From: RGIG3159 sp045640565
GTDB taxonomy: Bacteria > Bacillota > Clostridia > Oscillospirales > Oscillospiraceae
Length of the DNA: 45,805 nt
Direction of reading: 5' to 3'
Assembly: GCA_045640565.1 (NCBI GenBank)
Contig: JAZUFG010000009.1
Coordinates: 1-45,805, forward strand
Under the pieces are notes generated by a model that saw nothing but the letters and a program-made list of their open reading frames with translations, searched no databases and was not told the DNA's origin. Positions 31,286 through 38,637 of this stretch are shown piece by piece; position 1 is the stretch's first letter; every line of letters begins with the position of its first letter. Made by a program: the position numbers and the translations under genes.

Positions 31286-33973
31286 ATGAAAAGAATTATT
31301 TGTCTATTGCTCGTCTTGATTGTACTTTTTTCCCTTTTCGGATGTGGATCGGACGAAAACGAAAATGGATTTACCGTTCACAGCATTGAGGACTTTGTCG
31401 GAAAAAATATAGCCATGCCGACAGGCTGTACCTATGATGTTTCCATCGAGAAAGAGCTCGGAAAGGTCAATCCCCTTTTCTATAACGATATTTCAAGTCA
31501 GGTTGAGGCCTTGAGGAAAGGTGATGTTCAGGCTATCGTCAACGATAGTCCTGTTGCTGTCCTTCTCGTGAATGAGAATCCCGACCTGACGGTTTATCCG
31601 GAAATCGCGGTGAAGGTTGACTATGGCTTTGCCTTTGGCAAGGGAGATGAAAGGGCAGAAGAATTTTCCAGGGTCATCAGGGAATATCGGGCGAATGGCA
31701 GCATGAAGGAGCTTGAGGATAAATGGATCAATCATTACGCGGCTTCGGAAACGCTGATTGACTATTCGCAGTTTGACTTGTCGGATAAGGGCAGAGGAAG
31801 TATTCGCTTTCAGTTCTATACCGATGGAGAGCCCCTGGCTTTCGTGGGAGAGGGCGGAAAGCCCGAGGGACTTGAAATTGAACTGCTCTGTAGGATATGC
31901 AAGGACCTCGGATATGGTCTTAATATTACTCCTTCCAAAGTGGATACCATGCTGATATCTGTTGAGCAGGGAAAGTCCGATGCCTTTGGCGGAGATATCG
32001 GGATCACCCCGGAAAGGCAGGAAAAATTCAGCTTTACGGATCCTACCTATAGCGGCGGTATTGTTTTTGTTTGTCTCAAGGACAGCGTTGCCGGTTATGA
32101 GGGAGATAAGAAGGGCGAAATGTCCTTTTGGGAACGACTTGCCTATAGTTTTGAAAAAACCTTTATCCGAGAAAGCCGTTGGAAACTGATCCTTTCGGGA
32201 CTGTGGATCACCTTGAAGGTTTTCTTTTTTGCAGCCTTTTTCGGTGCCTTTTTCGGCATTATCTTCTTTTTCCTGACAAAGATCAAATGCAGAATTCTGC
32301 AGATCTTCATCAAGGTTTTCTTTGATTTGATTTACGGCATTCCAGCCCTTGTGGTGCTGATGGTGGTCTATTTCGTCGGCTTTGGGAATGTGAACGTGTC
32401 TCCCGTTTTCGCGGGCATCGTCGGCTTTACCATTACCACCACGGTGGCGGTGGCCGAGGAAATCAAGGTGGGCGAGAAGTCCGTGGACATTGGCCAGACG
32501 GAGGCAGCTCTTTCTCTTGGAGCGAGTAAAGTAAGGGCCTTTTTTGAGATCGTTTTTCCTCAGGCACTTAGGGTCGTGCTTCCTATTTTCAAGAATGATG
32601 CCATTACCATGTTGAAGACTACTTCGGTTTTGGGCTATATTGCGGTTTCGGATCTAACCAAAGTCGGGGATATTATCAGAGGAAGGACCTACGAGGCCTT
32701 TTTCCCGCTTATTACCGTTGCTCTTATCTATTTTGCCATTTCAAAGCTTATTATTGAGATTCTTGACCATTTGACCAATAAAAGCGATTTTGCGCAGAAG
32801 ACCGTAAAATATCCCCGGGGCGTCAAGGTTGATGTGAACCTTTCGGAGCAGGCAGCGCCGGGCATTTCCGAAGATTCCGGTGAGGTCATTCGGGTCGAAC
32901 ATCTCAAGAAGCAATATGAGAGCTGTACACCCCTGAAAGATATCAACTTGCTTGTGAATAAAGGGGATGTGATTTCCATTATTGGGCCATCGGGTACGGG
33001 AAAATCCACTTTCCTGCGGATCCTGAACGGGCTGGAGGCCTGCAGTGCCGGGAAAATCGTGGTTTTGGGCCGGGACCTTGGAGATAAAGCAACCGATTTG
33101 CGTGAAATTCGGAAAAAAGTTGGCATGGTCTTCCAGAATTTTAATGTTTTTAACCATATGAGCGTGGTTGAGAATGTCATGTATGCGCCGCAAAAGATTC
33201 TGAAGATAGATAAACAGAGCGCCTACGAAGCCGCCATGAGGCAGTTGAGGTCAGTGGGCTTGGCAGAGAAGGCATTTGTGATGCCAAACCAGCTTTCCGG
33301 CGGCCAAAAACAGCGGGTTGCCATTGCCAGAGCCCTGGCGATGAATCCGGAAATCATCCTTTTTGATGAAGCAACATCGGCTCTGGATCCGAGCATGGTC
33401 GGAGAGGTTCTAACGGTCATCCAGGGTCTTGCGAAAAAGGGGATGACTATGCTGATCGTCACCCATGAGATGGACTTCGCCAAAAATGTTTCCACAAGGG
33501 TCTTGTATCTGGACCAGGGAGAGGTTTATGAAGAGGGATCCCCGGATCAAATCTTCAATCATCCCGAAAGAAACAGAACAAGAATCTTTACTTCAAAAGT
33601 CAAATCTCTTGCACTGGCCATCCATTCCGAAGAGTATGACTATATTGCCATGTTGGAACAGATCAAGGCATTCTGCGAGAAAAATGGAATTTCGGATGCG
33701 CAAAAGAGGAAGCTCTGCGCTGCCTTTGAAAGGGCCTGTGAGCTGCCGGGAATCCTGCCCAAAGCCAAAGAAGCGCATAAGCTCCATGTCCTTTGCGAAT
33801 ATGATGGGGTTTCTTCTAAGGCCTATCTCCGATTTATTCATGAGGGAGAGGAGAAAAATTGCCTGAATTCTGCTCCGGATACCTTGCGGGAGGCCCTCGT
33901 CCTCCTTTGTGCAGACAGCATTTTTGAATATAAAAACGGCAAGAACAACCTGTCCTTTGAGATTCTTGCTTAA
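31286..33973 (+). CDS. One-chain polar amino acid ABC importer with permuted binding lobes and C-terminal tail domain
   Basis: 895 residues that join all parts of an importer. Lipoprotein signal with LFGC (Cys20). Residues about 32-150 look like lobe 2 of a family-3 solute-binding protein (SIEDFVGKNIAM, IVNDSPVAVLLV). About 172-270 look like lobe 1 (PEGLEIELLCRI, GITPERQEKFSF), so the lobes are in reversed order. Permease helices occupy about 295-495 with the EAA loop TEAALSLGAS. The ATPase has Walker A GPSGTGKS (567-574), LSGGQ (670-674) and ILFDEAT. About 780-895 form an extra domain resembling RsbW/HATPase-type sequence. ATG 31286 follows GAGGGG at 6 nt. The substrate is probably a polar amino acid such as glutamine or cystine. 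Confidence 0.85.
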   Translation: MKRIICLLLVLIVLFSLFGCGSDENENGFTVHSIEDFVGKNIAMPTGCTYDVSIEKELGKVNPLFYNDISSQVEALRKGDVQAIVNDSPVAVLLVNENPDLTVYPEIAVKVDYGFAFGKGDERAEEFSRVIREYRANGSMKELEDKWINHYAASETLIDYSQFDLSDKGRGSIRFQFYTDGEPLAFVGEGGKPEGLEIELLCRICKDLGYGLNITPSKVDTMLISVEQGKSDAFGGDIGITPERQEKFSFTDPTYSGGIVFVCLKDSVAGYEGDKKGEMSFWERLAYSFEKTFIRESRWKLILSGLWITLKVFFFAAFFGAFFGIIFFFLTKIKCRILQIFIKVFFDLIYGIPALVVLMVVYFVGFGNVNVSPVFAGIVGFTITTTVAVAEEIKVGEKSVDIGQTEAALSLGASKVRAFFEIVFPQALRVVLPIFKNDAITMLKTTSVLGYIAVSDLTKVGDIIRGRTYEAFFPLITVALIYFAISKLIIEILDHLTNKSDFAQKTVKYPRGVKVDVNLSEQAAPGISEDSGEVIRVEHLKKQYESCTPLKDINLLVNKGDVISIIGPSGTGKSTFLRILNGLEACSAGKIVVLGRDLGDKATDLREIRKKVGMVFQNFNVFNHMSVVENVMYAPQKILKIDKQSAYEAAMRQLRSVGLAEKAFVMPNQLSGGQKQRVAIARALAMNPEIILFDEATSALDPSMVGEVLTVIQGLAKKGMTMLIVTHEMDFAKNVSTRVLYLDQGEVYEEGSPDQIFNHPERNRTRIFTSKVKSLALAIHSEEYDYIAMLEQIKAFCEKNGISDAQKRKLCAAFERACELPGILPKAKEAHKLHVLCEYDGVSSKAYLRFIHEGEEKNCLNSAPDTLREALVLLCADSIFEYKNGKNNLSFEILA

Positions 33974-34036
33974 AGTACAGTGCCTGTCGCAGCGCCCGTT
34001 TTGGGCGGGTGCTTGCGGCCTTTAGAGGGAAAAAAG

Positions 34037-34077
34037 AACTCCCGCCCGGCGTCTTATAAAGCGCTCAGGCGGGAGTT
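34037..34077. terminator. Bidirectional terminator between ABC importer and AIM24 genes
   Basis: Perfect 10-bp arms AACTCCCGCC/GGCGGGAGTT with a 21-nt loop; TTTTGT follows on the plus strand and a strong TTCTTTTTT on the minus strand. A small CGCCC/GGGCG hairpin lies just before it. Confidence 0.8.
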
Positions 34078-34090
34078 TTGTATTTGCCTT

Positions 34091-34771
34091 TTACTCTTTG
34101 CTGCTGGGGAAATAGTTGCTGAGAAGCTGGGCCAGAGAGGCTGCGGACATGGTCTGCAGATAGACCTTTCCGGGGCCGGTTACCACGGTGTCAAATAGAC
34201 CTTCTCCGCCGAATAGTTTGTTTTTCAGACCGGGTACTTGGCGGATATCATAGCCGCAGCTGGCGTCCATGATGGCTACTGCGCCCGTATCGCAGATGAG
34301 CTCTTCTCCCGGAGCTAATGTGTATTCCGGCGCGAAGCCGTCGATCTCCAGGAAGACCAAGCCGGGGCCTGTCAGCTTCTGCATAATGAAGCCTTCGCCG
34401 CCCAAGAGGCCTGCTCCGACTTTCTTCCGGAAATAGGTGGAAAGATTCACATTGGAGGTGGCACAGAGGAAGGCATTCTTTTGGCAGATGATGGACTCTC
34501 CTGCCTGAAGCTCTCTCACCACGATCTTTCCGGGGAAGGAAGAAGCAAATGCGATTTCGCTTTCTCCTTGCGCCGAATAAACGGACATGAAGAGGCTTTC
34601 TCCGGTGAAGATCCGCCCCAGGGCCTTTCCGGCACCGCCCAAAGCCTTGGTTTCTGTCTGAATGGGACCGCGCATCCAGGTGCGCCCGCCGACTTCGGAG
34701 AAAATGGACTCGCCGGCAGAAAGGGAAAGGATAGCTGCTGGCAAACTGCCGCCCTCAATACGGTATTTCAT
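34091..34771 (-). CDS. AIM24/TIGR00266 family protein
   Basis: 226-residue beta-rich protein of the AIM24 family; bacterial function is unknown and the mitochondrial homologue affects inner-membrane organisation. Typical features are the GESIFSEVGG start, GGEGFIMQKLTGPGLVFLE, LAPGEELICDTGAVAIMD and GGEGLFDTVVTGPGKVYLQ. No signal peptide, so cytoplasmic. AAAGGAG lies 7 nt upstream of the ATG. Stands alone. Confidence 0.88.
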   Translation of the reverse strand: MKYRIEGGSLPAAILSLSAGESIFSEVGGRTWMRGPIQTETKALGGAGKALGRIFTGESLFMSVYSAQGESEIAFASSFPGKIVVRELQAGESIICQKNAFLCATSNVNLSTYFRKKVGAGLLGGEGFIMQKLTGPGLVFLEIDGFAPEYTLAPGEELICDTGAVAIMDASCGYDIRQVPGLKNKLFGGEGLFDTVVTGPGKVYLQTMSAASLAQLLSNYFPSSKE

Positions 34772-34926
34772 AAAAAATCTCCTTTACAAGAAATGAATCT
34801 GTATTGCTGTTTCTGTGCTTTATGAAAAGGGATATTGGCAGATATGGGTTTGGTTTCCGGACACGAAAAGGTCACTCAGATCCCGGCCGTGAAATCCCGA
34901 AAACCGTTATAGCGCGTTTTTCTTCA

Positions 34927-35000
34927 GATAGAAATAGTATCTCGGGAAATACGGGCCTTAGTCGGGAAATATTTCCCGACTAAGGCGCATGCCCGCTATC
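34927..35000. repeat. Large palindrome upstream of the acyltransferase gene
   Basis: In the gene-free gap 34772-35184 a perfect 14-bp inverted repeat, CCTTAGTCGGGAAA/TTTCCCGACTAAGG with a 2-nt centre, lies at 34956-34985. Further partial arms (CGGG/CCCG, GATAG/CTATC) extend it to 74 bp. CGGGAAATA also occurs as a direct repeat in the left part. No T-run flanks it, so it is not a terminator. Operator, MITE remnant or extruding site are options. Confidence 0.65.
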
Positions 35001-35100
35001 TACCATCGTATAGAATAACAGAAAAAGACCTGTCAGTAAAGGGCGTCTTCATTTTTCATTACGGCAATTCCTTGGGAAAAGTGAAAATCAATGAACACAC

Positions 35101-35129
35101 TTTATTATTTCATTCTTATTCGCTATAAT
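35101..35129 (+). promoter_or_regulatory. Promoter of the HxxxD acyltransferase gene
   Basis: TTTATT (35101-35106), 17-bp spacer, TATAAT (35124-35129), about 100 bp after the palindrome. Confidence 0.6.
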
Positions 35130-35184
35130 GATGTCCGAAGGAGTCAATCTGTTTGATTTCATATATGCAATTCCGGGAGGAACT

Positions 35185-36492
35185 ATGAAAGCAAAGTATT
35201 ATGATCCGTTATTCTATATATCCTCGGAAAAGATGCCTTTTACGGTCCGAATCGAGATCAAACTGAAGGAAACTGTGTTGGAGCAGCCACTGCAATATGC
35301 CGTCAGCAAGGCTATGGAGCGCTACCCCTATTTTGCCCTTCGTTTGGCGGAAAGAGACGGAGAGGTTTTGGCGGAGCCCAATGAAAAGCCGGTAGTGGTC
35401 TATCCGGGACCGACGGTTTATCCACTGGGAAGCGAAAAAGTCAACCGCCATTTACTGGCTCTGTCCTATTATGAGAAGGGAATCTGTTTTTACATATCTC
35501 ATGTGATCACTGACGGCGGCGGCTTTGTTCCCTTTGTCAAAACGGTGCTTTATTATTATCTTTGTGACCGTTATCAGGTTGAACTGGACCCCGACGGGAT
35601 CAACCTGGCAGGGGAGCCTTTCTTTGAGGATGAACTGGGCAATCCTTATCCGGAAGAAAAAATGAAAGCCGCCAAGCCCTTCTGCAAAAAGGAATTGCCG
35701 GATTTTTTCCGGCTGCGGGACGGCGGTTATGTCTGCGACCGTGAGGCTACGGTTTACCGTCTTAGATTAAAAGAGAGCGAGGTCATGAAGTTCAATTACG
35801 ACAATGACGGAAGTCCCTGCTCTCTCATATCGGTTTTGATGACGAAGGCTATCTGGAGCCTTCATCCGAATGAAAAGAAGGATATTGTGAGTGCGGTATC
35901 CTTCAATTTAAGGCCGGGCCTGGGCAATCGGCACAATTACAGAATGCTGAGCAGCGCGATCCTGCTGGATTATCCGGAAAAAATGAGAAATACGGGCGTC
36001 ACGCAAATGTGTACCTGCTCACGCGGAATGACGATGCTGCAAAGCCAAGCGGAAAATGTGATTTATTATGCGGCTCAGCAGAAAAAAAGAGTGGAGGAAT
36101 TGCTCACCGTTTCCGGCACCGAAGAGAAAAAACGGCTCTGCGGAGAAATGGCTTTAAGGGATTCCACGGAGAATACATTTTCCGTCAGCTATGTGGGTAG
36201 AATCGGCTTTGGCAGCGCAGAACCCTATATGGATTCTATGTATAATCTTACAGACGGTTCGACTTACGAGACGGTGTTTATTGAAGTAGCGGCGATAAAC
36301 GGGATTTTTTATCTTGCTTTTATTCAGGGCTTCTCTTCGGACATTTATTATAGAAGCTTTTTAGAGCAGCTGAAGCTCTGCGGCCTTTCCTATGAGGAGG
36401 GGGCGGTGACAAGATTGAATACGCCTGAAATGGCTTGGCCCGGAGAAGAGAAACCTGGCCTTGCAGGCAACGCTGAAAACAAAAAGGAATAA
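35185..36492 (+). CDS. Stand-alone HxxxD acyltransferase/condensation-fold protein
   Basis: 435 residues with the chloramphenicol-acetyltransferase-like fold of alcohol O-acetyltransferases, PapA and NRPS condensation domains. The active-site motif SHVITDGGGF (HxxxD at 106-110) is intact; a DFG-like C-terminal motif was not found. SAVSFNLRPGLGN and the late FSVSYVGRIGFG segment are typical of the second half. ATG 35185 has GGGAGG 4 nt upstream, and the open frame before it overlaps the promoter. No carrier protein or NRPS gene is nearby, so it may acylate a small alcohol, lipid or glycan. Confidence 0.8.
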   Translation: MKAKYYDPLFYISSEKMPFTVRIEIKLKETVLEQPLQYAVSKAMERYPYFALRLAERDGEVLAEPNEKPVVVYPGPTVYPLGSEKVNRHLLALSYYEKGICFYISHVITDGGGFVPFVKTVLYYYLCDRYQVELDPDGINLAGEPFFEDELGNPYPEEKMKAAKPFCKKELPDFFRLRDGGYVCDREATVYRLRLKESEVMKFNYDNDGSPCSLISVLMTKAIWSLHPNEKKDIVSAVSFNLRPGLGNRHNYRMLSSAILLDYPEKMRNTGVTQMCTCSRGMTMLQSQAENVIYYAAQQKKRVEELLTVSGTEEKKRLCGEMALRDSTENTFSVSYVGRIGFGSAEPYMDSMYNLTDGSTYETVFIEVAAINGIFYLAFIQGFSSDIYYRSFLEQLKLCGLSYEEGAVTRLNTPEMAWPGEEKPGLAGNAENKKE

Positions 36493-36511
36493 TTCAAAAA
36501 CTTTACAGCAC

Positions 36512-36553
36512 AAAGCAAAAATCCTACCACTTTTGTGGTAGGATTTTTGCTTT
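36512..36553. terminator. Bidirectional terminator between acyltransferase and tRNA-Pro
   Basis: Nineteen-bp perfect stem (36512-36530 with 36535-36553) and TTTT loop, T-rich on both strands because the stem itself carries A5/T5. Confidence 0.85.
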
Positions 36554-36629
36554 GGTCGGAGTGGCGGGACTTGAACCCGCGGCCTCATGGTCCCGAACCA
36601 TGCGCGATACCAAACTTCGCCACACCCCG
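36553..36629 (-). tRNA. tRNA-Pro (CGG)
   Basis: Acceptor CGGGGTG/CACTCCG with one G-U pair, anticodon loop TTCGGGA, T arm GCGGGTTCAAGTCCCGC, encoded CCA. Single-gene unit. Confidence 0.95.
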
Positions 36630-36706
36630 ATAGCAGGGCTATTATATTGATTTCCACCCATGCTGTCAAGGTTTATTTCGCGGGAAGAGGCTTGGCAGTT
36701 CGTCGT

Positions 36707-38068
36707 TTATTCGGAAAGAAGGTTCACAAGCTCTTTGAAATGCCTTCCACGGACGGCAAAGTTCTTGAAACGGTCAAAAGCTGCTGCAGCGGGGCTGAGA
36801 AGGACGCTGTCTCCGGCTTTCGCTTCCCGGGAGGCCAGGGATACGACATCGTCAAATTCGTCGGTTTCGAGAATTTTTGGGGGCTCCATACCGGAGGAAA
36901 GGACAGCTTTTTTCAGCTTGGGAGCCGTGTCTCCGCAGAGGATAAGAACCTTCACGCGGTGGCAGATTTCTCTGCCCAGCTCTTCAAAGGAAAGTTTTTT
37001 GTCATAGCCGCCGGCAATGAGGATCACAGGCTCCGAAAAACAGCGGAGACCGGCAATGGTCCTGGTGGGGCTGGATGCAATAGAATCGTTATAATATTTC
37101 ACGCCGCGGAGCTCCCGAACCAGCTCCATCCGGTGCTCCACACCGCCGAAGCTTTTCGCAACCTGCGTTATGGCTGCATCCGGCACAAGACCTTCCACGG
37201 CAGCCATGGCGGCCATATAGTTTTCCACATTGTGCGTGCCGGGTAGCAAAATATCGCTTCTTTTGAGAACGGGGATCCCGTGGCGGAAAATCCTCTCACC
37301 GTCAAAGAAAAAAGAGGCAGATGGATCCTCCCGGGAGAAAGAGGAGAGGGCACAGGGCGCCTCAGGGGCGAGACTACGGGTGATACTGTTATCCAGATTC
37401 AAAATGAGGGTACTGCTCTTTTCCATACGGAGGAAGATGTTTTTCTTTGCAGTGACATATTCTTCCATGGAACTGTGCAGGTCCAGATGGTTGGGAGCAA
37501 GATTGGTGATGACCGCACGGTCAGGCCGACAGGTCATATTCATGAGCTGGAAGGAGCTGAGCTCCACGGCAGCAAAGTCATCCGGGCTCATCTTGTCCAA
37601 ATCCTCCAGCAGGGGTGTGCCGATATTTCCGCCTAAAAAGACCCGCTTTCCGGCAGCCCGGAGAAATTCGGCAATCAGAGTCGTTGTGGTCGTTTTTCCG
37701 TCAGAACCGGTTACGGCAATCAGCTTAGCAGGGCAAAGTCGGCAGAAAAGCTCCATTTCGGAGCTGATCTCCGCACCCTGACGGGCAAAGAGGGAGACTT
37801 CCGGAGTTGTAGGCAGCATGACGGGAGTCCGAAAGACAAGATCTGCTTCCGCACCGTCCAGATAGCCGGGGCCCAGACGCAGCTTGGCACCGTAGGATTC
37901 CAGCTCCCGGGCCGTTTCTTCTATGGAGGAGCGATCGGAGCGGTCACAGGCGGTAACATCCAGACCGGCTTGGCAGAGAAGACGGACCAGGGGTCGATTG
38001 CTGACGCCCAGCCCCAGAACATAGATCCGCTTGCCGCGGTATTGCCGAAGACTATCGATCAAGGCCAT
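36707..38068 (-). CDS. murD: UDP-N-acetylmuramoylalanine--D-glutamate ligase
   Basis: Adds D-Glu to UDP-MurNAc-L-Ala in peptidoglycan synthesis. 453 residues with Rossmann N-terminus (IYVLGLGVSN), ATP loop GSDGKTTTTT, GGNIGTPLL, LSSFQL, NHLDLHSSMEEY, and the C-terminal NDSIASSPTRTIAGL and LLSPAAAAFDRFKNF signatures. Start 38068 follows AAAGGAG at 7 nt; the frame is open to 38242, but that part overlaps the rnpB gene and promoters. It has its own promoter. Confidence 0.96.
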   Translation of the reverse strand: MALIDSLRQYRGKRIYVLGLGVSNRPLVRLLCQAGLDVTACDRSDRSSIEETARELESYGAKLRLGPGYLDGAEADLVFRTPVMLPTTPEVSLFARQGAEISSEMELFCRLCPAKLIAVTGSDGKTTTTTLIAEFLRAAGKRVFLGGNIGTPLLEDLDKMSPDDFAAVELSSFQLMNMTCRPDRAVITNLAPNHLDLHSSMEEYVTAKKNIFLRMEKSSTLILNLDNSITRSLAPEAPCALSSFSREDPSASFFFDGERIFRHGIPVLKRSDILLPGTHNVENYMAAMAAVEGLVPDAAITQVAKSFGGVEHRMELVRELRGVKYYNDSIASSPTRTIAGLRCFSEPVILIAGGYDKKLSFEELGREICHRVKVLILCGDTAPKLKKAVLSSGMEPPKILETDEFDDVVSLASREAKAGDSVLLSPAAAAFDRFKNFAVRGRHFKELVNLLSE

Positions 38069-38099
38069 CTGAAGGCTCCTTTCTTCCTGAATTTTCTTC

Positions 38100-38128
38100 A
38101 TTATACTCGCTTTCGGAGGGGATTGCAA
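38100..38128 (-). promoter_or_regulatory. Promoter of murD
   Basis: Minus strand TTGCAA (38123-38128), 17-bp spacer, TATAAT (38100-38105). Confidence 0.78.
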
Positions 38129-38133
38129 TCTGT

Positions 38134-38162
38134 TTGACAAGGCGGAAAAAATAAAGTATACT
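38134..38162 (+). promoter_or_regulatory. Promoter of rnpB
   Basis: TTGACA (38134-38139), 17-bp spacer, TATACT (38157-38162). Its -35 box is only 5 bp from the -35 box of the murD promoter on the other strand. Confidence 0.85.
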
Positions 38163-38165
38163 TGG

Positions 38166-38513
38166 AGCGCGACCGGGACGGACAGCCGCGTGAGGGGGAC
38201 GAAAGCAGCCCTCATGAGGAAAGTCCGGGCTCCATAGGGCAAGGATAACGGGTAACACCCGCCCGGGGCGACCCGCGGACAAGTGCAACAGAGAGATACC
38301 GCCGCCGGATTCCGGCGGTAAGGATGGAAAGGCGAGGTAAGAGCTCACCCACCGGCCGGAGACGATCCGGTGCTGTAAACTCTATCCGGAGCAACACCGT
38401 GGAGGGAACAATGCCTGCCCGGCAGTTCCCGAGGAGGTGGCTTGAGCCCGCTGGCAACAGCGTGCCGAGATAGATGGCTGTCAAGACAGAACCCGGCTTA
38501 CAGTCCGATCGCT
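38166..38513 (+). ncRNA. rnpB: RNase P RNA (type A)
   Basis: Catalytic RNA that trims tRNA 5' ends. Conserved cores are seen: GAGGAAAGTCCGGGCTCC near the 5' end, AGGGTAACAC-like P4/P10 context, GTGCAACAGAGAG, GCTGTAAACTC and the 3' core ACAGAACCCGGCTTA. AGCG at the start pairs with CGCT at the end to begin P1. About 348 nt; ends are approximate. The ancestral type A layout rather than Bacillus type B fits Clostridia. Confidence 0.96.
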
Positions 38514-38547
38514 AATAAGAACCGAGAGTTTTCTCCCGGTTCTTATT
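38514..38547 (+). terminator. Terminator of rnpB
   Basis: Stem AATAAGAACCG/CGGTTCTTATT with inner GAG/CTC and a TTTT loop, directly after the mature 3' end. The T-run is part of the stem. Confidence 0.7.
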
Positions 38548-38580
38548 CTATAAAAAACAGGAATTTTGGGCGCTTTCATC

Positions 38581-38609
38581 TTTACAAAAAGGGAAAAAAA
38601 GAGTATGAT
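38581..38609 (+). promoter_or_regulatory. Promoter of guaB
   Basis: TTTACA (38581-38586), 17-bp spacer, TATGAT (38604-38609). Confidence 0.72.
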
Positions 38610-38637
38610 ATAAGGCAAATTTACAAGGAGGTAGCAC

